From contig WQSW01000022.1 of NCBI GenBank assembly GCA_009787695.1, positions 10,315 through 44,882 of the forward strand: a stretch of 34,568 nt of DNA, given 5' to 3'. The notes beneath the pieces are model-generated. The model ran no database searches. It saw only the letters and a list, made by a program, of their open reading frames with translations, and was not told the DNA's origin. Below are positions 7,632 to 14,623 of this stretch, piece after piece. Both the position numbers and the translations under genes were made by a program. Within the stretch, counting starts at the first letter, position 1, and each line of letters opens with the position of its first letter. This DNA comes from Treponema sp. GTDB lineage: Bacteria > Spirochaetota > Spirochaetia > Treponematales > Breznakiellaceae.

Positions 7632-8936
7632 ATGAAAAATAAAATTATATGGTTAGGAATGTTAATTGTAATACTGGTATTCGGAATGATGGTTTCCGGG
7701 TGTGAGGATAATAAAAATCTTGAACCTCTATCTACAATACGGTACGAAACAATACCATATCTTAACAATAATAATGCTAGTTCGTCCGAATTAATTTTTT
7801 GTGGTTATGATAATGATAAATATTATTATATCTTTTTACTTGGGCATGTTAATCATGTTCCAATAGCGTATCGTCCGGCAGTTGAATATAATGGAATAAC
7901 ACCGATTACCATAACCTATGAAAAATCAAATGTAACTGAAGAATCGGTGAGGTCATCCATGACTACAACTATTATGAACAGCGTTTCCAGAGGTGAAGAA
8001 ACAAATTGGAACTTTGAGGTTGGAACCGGAGCTGAAGCCACTGCAAAAGTAGGAACATTCGGTGCATCATTAAACAGCAGTATTACAGCAAGTAAAGGCG
8101 GCTCTACAATTTGGGATACTACAAATACCAGGTCTGTATCAGATACATTTGAAACAACAACTGCAAAAATAACCGGAGAAAAAGATATTACAAGCGCTAC
8201 CATAGGAACAAATGGTGAACCGTCTGGGCAATACCGTTATACGTTTTTCGGTACTACTGATGTGTATTATGTTTTAATTACGAACAAGGAAAAAGAATTT
8301 CTTTCACACTATTTTTCTGTTTGCGCACGTAACAATTTACGTTTAGGAATAGACTACGATCCTGATTTATTAGGTTCTTTTGAAAAAACAGGAAACGGTG
8401 ATTTATTAAAAGTTCCTAATACAACCCTTTTTACTCTTCCAATACCAACAAAAAAAATTGAAGATTTAACGGTTCCAAAAGAACCAGATGCGCCTTTAAA
8501 TCCGCCTATTAAAACTTCATATTCTGAAACTCGATCTGAGTATAACGGAGATTTTGATCTTACTTACGTTGGGTACTTTGGTGATCTGGTAAATGAAACA
8601 TATAGACCGTATTTATCAATTCATACGCTCAAGCAGGAAGGTTATACACATTTAAAAATCGATGTTTCATTCGATTACCGCGCTACATCAACATTATTTA
8701 CTACTAAATTAAGAGTTAAGTTATTAAATAATAATAATACGAATGAACTTAGCAGAGCGGATTTTAATTATCAATCAAACTGGACAAGAAGCTCTTTTTC
8801 AAGAACAGTACCCATTGATGCTACAGACAGCATTACCGGAGATTTCATGATATCATGGGGTGTAGTTGATATCGGAGCGCTATATAGCGTGTATAGCGTT
8901 GGTAATAGAACAATAACAATTACAGCGATAAAATAA
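7632..8936 (+). CDS. Lipoprotein of unknown function with Ser/Thr-rich beta segment (434 aa)
   Basis: The start at 7632 is preferred over an ATG at 7620 because GGAG at 7622-7625 overlaps the upstream ATG and sits 6 nt before MKNKIIWLG. The signal peptide ends in a lipobox (MVSGC). I do not recognise a named family. About residues 95-185 form a stretch rich in alternating Ser/Thr (TTTIMNSVSRGEETNW, SGASLNSS-like and TNTRSVSDTFETTTAK segments) with very few charges, followed by a beta-rich C-terminal domain (about 290-434) that may be a sandwich. The middle stretch loosely resembles the insertion region of aerolysin/ETX-MTX2 pore formers, a weak inference from composition. It probably acts in the envelope and may be co-transcribed with the beta-helix lipoprotein. 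Confidence 0.7.
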   Translation: MKNKIIWLGMLIVILVFGMMVSGCEDNKNLEPLSTIRYETIPYLNNNNASSSELIFCGYDNDKYYYIFLLGHVNHVPIAYRPAVEYNGITPITITYEKSNVTEESVRSSMTTTIMNSVSRGEETNWNFEVGTGAEATAKVGTFGASLNSSITASKGGSTIWDTTNTRSVSDTFETTTAKITGEKDITSATIGTNGEPSGQYRYTFFGTTDVYYVLITNKEKEFLSHYFSVCARNNLRLGIDYDPDLLGSFEKTGNGDLLKVPNTTLFTLPIPTKKIEDLTVPKEPDAPLNPPIKTSYSETRSEYNGDFDLTYVGYFGDLVNETYRPYLSIHTLKQEGYTHLKIDVSFDYRATSTLFTTKLRVKLLNNNNTNELSRADFNYQSNWTRSSFSRTVPIDATDSITGDFMISWGVVDIGALYSVYSVGNRTITITAIK

Positions 8937-8959
8937 AATTCAAATATATCATCAAATTA

Positions 8960-9008
8960 TTTTTCAAAGGTGACAGTTGCCCAAAGGGTAATTGTCACCT
9001 TTGAAAAA
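8960..9008. repeat. 23-bp hairpin, copy 1 of a two-copy element
   Basis: Arms 8960-8982 and 8986-9008 pair along 23 positions (two as G-U) around an AAA loop. The 37-nt core 8966-9002, starting AAAGGTGACAGTTGCCC, recurs at 10831-10867. The flanks read TTTTT before and AAAAA after, so it could terminate minus-strand transcription and, less well, plus-strand transcription between the convergent genes ending at 8936 and 9109. Confidence 0.85.
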
Positions 9009-9108
9009 TTAACCGCTTCTACTGTCATTTAAGTTGTAAAGCATTCAATGGGTAAAGCGTAAATACTCAGAGGGACTTTAAGTTTTTATGAAGAATTTCT
9101 TCCTATTG

Positions 9109-9699
9109 TTAAATGATATTTTTTACCATATTTTTAGCAATCGAAAGAGCGCATCTGCTATATATGTTTCTTAATATCTGGTGAGTATCTAATAATTCAT
9201 AAAGAGCTTTTATTGATTTAATCATATCTTTTAGCCAATCATCCTCAGTTGTTTTTTGCTTTGGCATTTCTTGTCCGCTTATACGTATTTTTACCACAAT
9301 ATTTTTTAAGTCGTGATAAATATGTCTTAATTTAGGCAATAACTCTTTGGATATATCCGACTTTAATTCTAACATTTTATGCAGAATTGCTACATAATAT
9401 TTAAAACACAAATAGACGGCAAAGTCTCTTAATCCTCTGTTCAAATGTTCGGTAATACAGGTATACTGCTTCATAAAATATTCATTGTCGTTAGAGATAG
9501 CCGCTTCATACATTTTTTGATAATGAAAAACAGCATCGCGGAAATTTAAATGAGGGGATAATACTGCTACATTTTCATTAAATTTTTGATTATATTTGTC
9601 TTTTGAAAGGTCTTTTATTACCCATAATGAGTTTGTGTATGTAAATATTTCGTTTGCGATTTTATCAAGCTTTTCCTGATGTTCCGGCTGTATTTTCAA
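9109..9699 (-). CDS. Hypothetical helical protein (196 aa), third gene of the minus-strand operon
   Basis: I do not recognise this protein. It is helix-rich, without signal peptide or clear membrane span. Visible segments include PEHQEKLDKIANEIF near the start, HYQKMYEAAISND, an aromatic and Cys-containing YLCFKYYVAIL, and a basic C-terminus. An open frame extends upstream to 9801, but the best start is a TTG at 9699-9697: GGGAG lies 6 nt before it, and the longer version would overlap the preceding gene by 137 nt. With this start the overlap with the 77-aa gene is 35 nt, which suggests translational coupling. A frameshifted single gene is the alternative. It is the last gene before hairpin copy 1. 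Confidence 0.55.
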   Translation of the reverse strand: MKIQPEHQEKLDKIANEIFTYTNSLWVIKDLSKDKYNQKFNENVAVLSPHLNFRDAVFHYQKMYEAAISNDNEYFMKQYTCITEHLNRGLRDFAVYLCFKYYVAILHKMLELKSDISKELLPKLRHIYHDLKNIVVKIRISGQEMPKQKTTEDDWLKDMIKSIKALYELLDTHQILRNIYSRCALSIAKNMVKNII

Positions 9700-9898
9700 G
9701 ATGATCTCCCAAAGAATAATATTTTGAAACTGGAATTTTGCGTCCAAAGAAAACTTTACCAACAAGCTCTGAATTGTGAATAAGAGAAATATCAGGGTCA
9801 ATTGATCGCTGGCTTACTATTTCTTCTACAGTTTTGCTGGTTCCGGTAATGATGTTGTGAAGTTGTAAAAGCAGCTCTAAATTTTCTTTTTGTCCCAT
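9665..9898 (-). CDS. Small hypothetical protein (77 aa), second gene of the operon
   Basis: An unrecognised small protein with a helical N-terminus (ENLELLLQLHNIITG) and a more polar second half (IHNSELVGKVFFGRKIPV). GGAG at 9910-9907 lies 8 nt before the ATG, so translation looks real. It begins 20 nt after the 128-aa gene and overlaps the 196-aa gene by 35 nt. Its last codons, after GDHLEN, run in a different frame from the downstream gene. If a sequencing error or programmed shift lies near 9700, the two would form one protein of about 260 residues; the strong internal ribosome site argues for two genes. Confidence 0.5.
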   Translation of the reverse strand: MGQKENLELLLQLHNIITGTSKTVEEIVSQRSIDPDISLIHNSELVGKVFFGRKIPVSKYYSLGDHLENTAGTSGKA

Positions 9899-9918
9899 TT
9901 TAAAATCTCCTATTTTTA

Positions 9919-10305
9919 TTAATTGGAAACCCTTTCTTCTAATTCTCTGAATATTCTAAGAAGTTCAGGGTTGATCGAATCTCCTAGCGGTATATTGTTA
10001 TTGATTATTTCTTGGGCAGAGCTTGCTTTAATAGGATACTGGTTTAGTTGTTCCAAGAAATATTGGCTCATTTTCTCGTTAAAAGCTTTAACTAAATTAA
10101 TTTTATTTTTTGTCAAAAAATTTAAAATTTCTTTTTCATTCTTTCCTTTGAGACACTCTTTTTTTATTTCTTCAAATACATGGGCATATTCAATATAGCG
10201 TATATCAAAATCACCTTCTTCCCAGTTTTCTATAAGTATTGTTTCTTTTACAGCTTCGCCAAAATAAAGTTTTGAGAAGTAATATATAAATTCGCTCTTT
10301 TCCAT
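9919..10305 (-). CDS. Hypothetical acidic protein (128 aa), first gene of the minus-strand operon
   Basis: An unrecognised, probably cytoplasmic, helix-rich protein: EFIYYFSKLYFGEAVKETIL and WEEGDFDIRYIEYAHVF near the start, a lysine/asparagine-rich centre and an acidic C-terminus ending RELEERVSN. No signal peptide or membrane span is seen. The ATG at 10305 is the first after an in-frame stop, yet has no Shine-Dalgarno: a hairpin (10312-10334) ends 6 nt upstream. Translation may therefore depend on the structured leader. The best promoter is 270 nt upstream (10574-10602). The two following genes are 20 nt away and overlapping, so the three form an operon. Confidence 0.55.
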   Translation of the reverse strand: MEKSEFIYYFSKLYFGEAVKETILIENWEEGDFDIRYIEYAHVFEEIKKECLKGKNEKEILNFLTKNKINLVKAFNEKMSQYFLEQLNQYPIKASSAQEIINNNIPLGDSINPELLRIFRELEERVSN

Positions 10306-10567
10306 TTTTCGGCGCTAGCTTTTTTGCTTAGCGCATCCCCCTAGATTTACCGTTTTTGCCGGTAATGTCATATTGTAACCATAAACCTCAATGGCTACCC
10401 TTAATAAGAAAACAGAGGGGATGCATACAGATTCCGCCTCGAGTTTTGTCGCTCAAGGTTCTTAAAGATTTTTCATCCCCCTTCCCGTTCTGAAAAACCT
10501 TCTTTAGTGCTGCACGCCTCGTGTCGCGGTTAAACTCATTACATAAACATAACCAATGAATAATTCG
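10306..10567 (-). ncRNA. Long structured 5' leader (candidate cis-acting RNA or dispersed repeat)
   Basis: This 262-nt gene-free stretch lies between a predicted minus-strand start site (about 10567) and the 128-aa gene. Complementary segments suggest a three-way junction. The outer stem is GCATCCCC/GGGGATGC (10333-10340 with 10417-10424). It encloses a hairpin at 10347-10365 (TTACCG/CGGTAA) and another at 10375-10398 (GTAACCAT/ATGGCTAC, one mismatch). A further stem at 10312-10334 (GCGCTA-GC) sits just before the start codon. A 12-codon frame (MHPLCFLIKGSH, 10426-10388) begins inside the outer stem and could be a leader peptide; its frame is open upstream to about 10570 without a start. I match it to no known riboswitch. 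Confidence 0.45.
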
Positions 10568-10573
10568 TACACT

Positions 10574-10602
10574 TTAATAATAATAGATTTATTAAAAGTC
10601 AA
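10574..10602 (-). promoter_or_regulatory. Promoter for the structured leader and three-gene operon
   Basis: On the minus strand TTGACT (10602-10597), a 17-nt spacer and TATTAA (10579-10574) form a good sigma70-like promoter, predicting a start near 10567. It is the only convincing promoter upstream of the operon. Confidence 0.6.
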
Positions 10603-10607
10603 CAACC

Positions 10608-10647
10608 CTATATATAGCGTCTAGTTGGTAAGCAACGCTACATATAG
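10608..10647. promoter_or_regulatory. 13-nt inverted repeat next to the operon promoter
   Basis: CTATATATAGCGT (10608-10620) and ACGCTACATATAG (10635-10647) are inverted copies with one mismatch, 14 nt apart. ATATAGCGT also recurs directly at 10642-10650. The repeat begins 5 bp upstream of the -35, an expected place for an activator or repressor of the minus-strand operon. Confidence 0.5.
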
Positions 10648-10830
10648 CGTACCATGACTCCTTCACTAAGTTTTAATCTAACAAGTATTAATGAATTTGT
10701 CAATAAAAATCTAAAAAATTTACACGTTAAAATGTCAAATTCTATACATTTTACGTAAAGTTTATCTTCCGCACAAACGATGTTCAACCCGTCACTTGGT
10801 TTGTCTGCAGGTAAAAAAAACATAATTTCC
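10648..10830. other. Gap without a supported gene
   Basis: Apart from the tail of the inverted repeat, nothing firm is seen here. A minus-strand frame of about 60 codons (10823-10638, beginning MFFLPADKPSDG) has no ribosome site and no recognisable domain. It may be part of a dispersed repeat with the leader and hairpin copy 2. Confidence 0.3.
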
Positions 10831-10867
10831 AAAGGTGACAGTTGCTCAAAGAGTAATTGTCACCTTT
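10831..10867. repeat. 17-bp hairpin, copy 2 of a two-copy element
   Basis: Arms 10831-10847 and 10851-10867 pair around an AAA loop. The 37 nt are identical to core 8966-9002 except at two positions, 10846 (T for C) and 10852 (A for G). These pair with each other, so a C-G pair has become a T-A pair. It lies between divergent genes, where a terminator is not needed, and is followed by TT. Confidence 0.85.
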
Positions 10868-10883
10868 TTGTCTGTAATAAAGT

Positions 10884-10912
10884 TTGCTATTTTACAACTT
10901 TGAACCTATAAT
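10884..10912 (+). promoter_or_regulatory. Promoter of the hemerythrin gene, predicting a leaderless mRNA
   Basis: TTGCTA (10884-10889), a 17-nt spacer and a perfect TATAAT (10907-10912) are followed by 6 nt and then the ATG at 10919. Transcription would start at or next to the A of the ATG. No Shine-Dalgarno precedes the gene. Confidence 0.65.
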
Positions 10913-10918
10913 ATTCCT

Positions 10919-11434
10919 ATGACTAATCTGGAACCTAATGAAAGCCTTGAAATTGTAGTTTGGGAAGATAAATATGCTACCGGAATCTCTCTTATCGATT
11001 CCCAGCATCATAAGCTTGTTAAACTGACCAATCAGTTGTATCTTGCCTGCCGCAAAGATAGTGATGCGCTAAATACTGCTTTCAAAGATGCAATGAGTCA
11101 AATGGTTCAATATGTCCGTTTCCATTTTAATGTTGAATCTAAGCTTTTAGAGGTTATCGGTTATCCTGAATATAAAAGTCATAAAAAAATGCATGATGAC
11201 CTTATCAAGAAGATTCTTGATGCGGTAAAGGATTTTAACGATGGTAAGAAATTTGTGGCAAATCAGTTTGTTCGTACTCTAAAAGATTGGGTTTTTAGTC
11301 ATATAGCGGTATACGATAAGCAATACAGTTTTTATATTCTCGATCTGTTAAAAAGAGGTTTGATAACAGAAGCAGAGATAAAAAGATTTGAAAAGTCTGC
11401 CGCTGATAGTGTTGCTTTGAATGAAAATAACTGA
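10919..11434 (+). CDS. Bacteriohemerythrin (171 aa)
   Basis: A four-helix-bundle hemerythrin that binds O2 at a non-haem di-iron site. All usual ligands are visible: H30 in IDSQHHKL, H69 and E73 in RFHFNVESKL, H88 and H92 in KSHKKMH, and H128 and D133 in HIAVYDKQY. The WEDKYATGISLIDSQH opening is typical. In a gut or anaerobic spirochaete it probably buffers or senses oxygen; the single domain with no receiver partner favours storage or delivery. The start is fixed because no other in-frame start lies before the conserved VWEDKY, yet it has no ribosome site and a -10 box only 6 nt away. A PPC-repeat protein gene begins 30 nt downstream. Confidence 0.93.
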   Translation: MTNLEPNESLEIVVWEDKYATGISLIDSQHHKLVKLTNQLYLACRKDSDALNTAFKDAMSQMVQYVRFHFNVESKLLEVIGYPEYKSHKKMHDDLIKKILDAVKDFNDGKKFVANQFVRTLKDWVFSHIAVYDKQYSFYILDLLKRGLITEAEIKRFEKSAADSVALNENN

Positions 11435-11464
11435 TATCTATTAGTTATGGCTTACGGAGGCTCT

Positions 11465-13042
11465 ATGAAAAAATATTTACTGTTAATATCAATCTTTTTT
11501 ATTTTGGTTGTTTTCGTTTTTGCACAAGAAGAAGAAAACCCCGTTATGAAATTCGATGAAGCGGTCAGTGCTTTGGCAAAAAATATTCACGCAAAACTTA
11601 TTGAAAAAAAAGCAGATAAATTAATTATCGGTCAGTTTACTTTTCAGGAAGCTGTTCCTCATTTCAGCGCTTATTGGGTTAATCAATTAACAGACGAATT
11701 AACAAATATGAGCGGAAGGAATTATGCCATTTATTCCAGCAATACAACCGATATCGAATGGACTATCACAGGCGAAATTGTTCAAGTTGCAAATATCATC
11801 AGGATTTATACTACTTTGGTTAGATTATCGGAAACATCGGCAGAAGGTTCGCGCCCTATCCGTTCACGCATTATCGAAGCATCTTTTAATTCCAGTTTTC
11901 AAAGAGAAGAGCATATCAATGCTATGATCTCTGCAAGTTCCGGCGGCGGATCAAATACCGCATCTGCAGGAAGAGATGCCCGCGAACCTGACAGTTGGGA
12001 AAATCCTGTTCCGCATACTATCGGCACGGGTCCCAATGCTCCGGTGATAAACCGTACGCTCACGGAGGGTGACGAAGATTTTTTTCTCTTAGTCCCGGAA
12101 AGGGACGGACGGCTTACAGTAGAAACAACGGGAAGTATCGATACCTTTCTTGTTTTTTTTAATTACGAAGATGAAGAAGAGCTTGCATCTAACGATGACG
12201 GCGGTCAAGGTTCTAATGCAAAAATTACGCATAACGTAAGAGCGGGAGTCCGCTATGTTGCAATTGTACGCGGATATGGTTCATCTACTACAGGCGCTTA
12301 CGGTTTTAAAGCATACCTTGCTGCAAGGGAAAATTCCAGCAGTTGGGAAAATCCTTTTACTTATGAATTAGGCGCAGGCGAAGAAAATGCGGCAACAGTT
12401 AATCGTACTATTCAAGAAGGCGATGAGGATTTTTTTCTTATTGTTCCTTCAAGAGGCGGCAGGATAACAATAGAAACAACAGGCAGAATGGATACTTACA
12501 TGGAGTTATTCGATGCTAACAGCAAAGAAATGCTTGATGATAATGACGACAGCGGCAGTAATTATAACGCGCGTATCAGGTATGTTGCAGAAGCTGGCAG
12601 CCGTTATATAGTTATGGTGCGCGGCTACGATTCAAGTGCTAAAGGAAGTTATGGTTTCCGTGCATTTTTCCAAACACAGAATACCTTGTCTCCTGATAAC
12701 TATGAACCCAATAATGAGCCGTCAGAAGCAACACCAATCGAAATTGGTTCTGCTCAGGAGCATACCTTTCATTCAAAGGATGATGTTGATTGGTTTACAT
12801 TTCAGATAACAAATGCAGGACAATATGTTATTAATACCAAAGGTTTAACTTCTAACCGCCTTGATACATACATAGAGTTATACGACAGCAATTTAAATTC
12901 CATTGCAGAAGACGATGACGGCGGAAACGCTCTTAGCTCGCTTCTTTCACAAAATCTTAACAGAGGAACTTACTTATTAAAAGTTTGGTGTCTCGATGAA
13001 GAGCCGGATCAAGGATATTCGATATCAATTAACAAAGAATAA
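11465..13042 (+). CDS. Exported protein with three PPC-type domains (525 aa)
   Basis: Start 11465 is chosen over an upstream in-frame ATG at 11447 because GGAGG lies 4 nt before it and the signal peptide (MKKYLLLISIFFILVVFVFA, cleavage before QEEE) begins there. Residues about 30-160 form an alpha/beta domain (KADKLIIGQFTF, WTITGEIVQV) resembling the CsgG/FlgO-like N-terminal domain of other spirochaetal exported proteins; this is tentative. Three repeats follow, each of the bacterial pre-peptidase C-terminal type: EGDEDFFL, then TTGSIDT or TTGRMDT, then a DDG acidic turn and RYVAIVRGY. The third (DNYEPNN, KDDVDWFTF) is the most canonical. PPC domains often accompany secreted proteases, and a papain-like protease lies convergently next door. 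The function is probably binding in the envelope. Confidence 0.8.
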   Translation: MKKYLLLISIFFILVVFVFAQEEENPVMKFDEAVSALAKNIHAKLIEKKADKLIIGQFTFQEAVPHFSAYWVNQLTDELTNMSGRNYAIYSSNTTDIEWTITGEIVQVANIIRIYTTLVRLSETSAEGSRPIRSRIIEASFNSSFQREEHINAMISASSGGGSNTASAGRDAREPDSWENPVPHTIGTGPNAPVINRTLTEGDEDFFLLVPERDGRLTVETTGSIDTFLVFFNYEDEEELASNDDGGQGSNAKITHNVRAGVRYVAIVRGYGSSTTGAYGFKAYLAARENSSSWENPFTYELGAGEENAATVNRTIQEGDEDFFLIVPSRGGRITIETTGRMDTYMELFDANSKEMLDDNDDSGSNYNARIRYVAEAGSRYIVMVRGYDSSAKGSYGFRAFFQTQNTLSPDNYEPNNEPSEATPIEIGSAQEHTFHSKDDVDWFTFQITNAGQYVINTKGLTSNRLDTYIELYDSNLNSIAEDDDGGNALSSLLSQNLNRGTYLLKVWCLDEEPDQGYSISINKE

Positions 13043-13045
13043 TGT

Positions 13046-14461
13046 TTAGTGTTGGATTGCAACAACTAAAACAGCTACTGTATTTGGATTATCCGGTGTC
13101 AGTGTAAATGCCGCTTCGTTTTCATTGAATGAAAGAGAAGCGGTATAATTATCACCTATCGCGGCGGCTAATCGTTTGTTGATTGAACCTGAAGCAGATG
13201 AAAATGTGCGCATAATTGATAATATATTCAAAGAATATTTTGAATAGAGCGTTATTAAATATGTAGTGCCTTGCGTATCAAGATTAATAGTTCTTTCTTC
13301 GCCGGGTAATACTACTATGCTGTCGCTGTAATTTAACAATGGGGATCGTCCCGCTTCCGGAAATAATAAAACAGGCGAATAAAAGTTTGATGTATCGCTT
13401 TCTTGCGGCTGAGTAACAACAAAGGAATATACATACGCACTTTCTCTTGCTCCTACTATAAAGTTTACTTTTGTACCCTGTGTAAAAGTTTCAGCAGATG
13501 TATAAATATTTTCTTTATTTAATTTAAATACCGCACGTTCAGTATTGTTATTCGCTGTTTGTGCAATTTCCATTCTTACAAAACCTTCAAATTTATTTGT
13601 TGTTGAAAAGTTAGCGATATTTTCTATTATCTCATAACCTTCTGACACAAAATCGGTAAAGGTTTTATATGGTATCCAGATATATCCGCCGTTTCCCCAT
13701 TTTCTGCCCCAGCTGTTCAGCACTTCAAAGGAGCCGCCGTATTGAGCATCATCATAACCTATTACGCATAACGCATGACCTTCATAAAAAATGTTAGGGT
13801 CTTCTCTGGGACGCCAAACTTCTGTTGCTGACAAAAATGAATCCGGAGTATTCATACCGATAATAACAGGCTTTCCTTCAGAAATACTTTTTTTTACTAT
13901 CCTTGTAATTATAGCAGGTTTTTGCCTGTCATCTCTTGAAAATAATGTAACATAATCTGCAATGGGGTATTTTCTGACAGTTCTGTAATATGCAAGATCG
14001 ACACGCGGAAAAGAAATATTCCGTTCAACATCAAGTGTTTTTACAGTTCCGACATCTCTCATAAAATCTAAAGCACTGTAAATTTGAGCGCCTTGTATAC
14101 ACATGGGATCATCGGGTCTTATATTACGGTAAATATAAACAGGGGAAAATGCATTTTGAGTTGTTTCTGTTTGATTAAGCCTGTTAAGCGCGATGGATTC
14201 AGAGATTGTCCTTGCCGCATAAGCTGCAGCCCAAGCTACACAAGTACCGTAATCGGCTTGATCTCCGGGTAAAGGTGCATACCGCCTGAGCGAAAAGGAA
14301 GAGGGAAGCCCTTCATAAGAGCGCCCTGCAAGTTCCGCCCTGCGGGGAAGGTTTTCGTACTGTTCGTCAAAAATCGCCCCTCTGCCCTGACCGGAAATAA
14401 AAACAGCGGATAAAAGAAATAATAATAGGAAGAAACATAGAAATTTCTTGTTTTGAGGCAT
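13046..14461 (-). CDS. Secreted papain-family (C1) cysteine protease (471 aa)
   Basis: A signal peptide (KKFLCFFLLLFLLSAVFISG) precedes a C1 peptidase domain (about 50-285). The oxyanion glutamine and nucleophile are Q68 and C74 in DQADYGTCVAWA, the catalytic histidine H229 in EGHALCVIGYDD, and the asparagine N249 in EVLNSWGRKWGNGGY, so the triad looks intact. No long propeptide is visible, unlike papain. The C-terminal third (about 290-471) is beta-rich and ends in TPDNPNTVAVLVVAI; it may be a DUF4384-like domain, which is tentative. No Shine-Dalgarno precedes the ATG, but TATTAA lies 6 nt upstream. The stop is separated by only 3 nt from that of the convergent PPC gene. Confidence 0.87.
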   Translation of the reverse strand: MPQNKKFLCFFLLLFLLSAVFISGQGRGAIFDEQYENLPRRAELAGRSYEGLPSSFSLRRYAPLPGDQADYGTCVAWAAAYAARTISESIALNRLNQTETTQNAFSPVYIYRNIRPDDPMCIQGAQIYSALDFMRDVGTVKTLDVERNISFPRVDLAYYRTVRKYPIADYVTLFSRDDRQKPAIITRIVKKSISEGKPVIIGMNTPDSFLSATEVWRPREDPNIFYEGHALCVIGYDDAQYGGSFEVLNSWGRKWGNGGYIWIPYKTFTDFVSEGYEIIENIANFSTTNKFEGFVRMEIAQTANNNTERAVFKLNKENIYTSAETFTQGTKVNFIVGARESAYVYSFVVTQPQESDTSNFYSPVLLFPEAGRSPLLNYSDSIVVLPGEERTINLDTQGTTYLITLYSKYSLNILSIMRTFSSASGSINKRLAAAIGDNYTASLSFNENEAAFTLTPDNPNTVAVLVVAIQH

Positions 14462-14513
14462 ATTACTTTAATAATATTGCTATTAATGCTTATTTACAAG
14501 GAGGAATTAAGAT

Positions 14514-14601
14514 TGATCCGCTGATTTTCATGGATTTTACGGATCATGTTAACTTCCGCTATATTGCATAAATTTATAGGGTTTGATAAACTAACCCTAT
14601 A
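14514..14601 (+). promoter_or_regulatory. Promoter and inverted repeats upstream of secG
   Basis: TTGCAT (14564-14569), a 17-nt spacer and TAAACT (14587-14592) form a plausible promoter. A 9-nt inverted repeat, TATAGGGTT (14575-14583) and AACCCTATA (14593-14601), brackets the -10 and could be an operator. Further upstream TGATCCG (14514-14520) and CGGATCA (14540-14546) form another inverted repeat. No gene is supported between 14462 and 14623. Confidence 0.5.
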
Positions 14602-14623
14602 TTATGAATCGGAGTTTTTAAAG

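Noticed and set aside
8960-9008. Plain bidirectional terminator only
   Set aside because: Termination is possible here, but the same hairpin recurs at a divergent junction with a compensatory change, so a simple terminator does not explain both.
9700-9801. N-terminal extension of the 196-aa gene to an ATG at 9801
   Set aside because: It would overlap the 77-aa gene by 137 nt and lacks a ribosome site, whereas the TTG at 9699 has a good one.
10306-10567. Known riboswitch or ribozyme (TPP, cobalamin, cyclic-di-GMP, hammerhead, twister)
   Set aside because: None of the conserved core sequences of these classes is visible, so only a generic structured leader is claimed.
10638-10832. Minus-strand frame of about 60 codons between hairpin copy 2 and the operon promoter
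   Set aside because: Its start has no ribosome site, the long form begins with a TTG inside the hairpin, and no domain is visible. It may be repeat-derived.
14546-14623. Longer SecG starting at 14546
   Set aside because: The extra 26 residues precede the predicted promoter and do not resemble SecG; the ATG at 14624 has GGAG and starts the first span.
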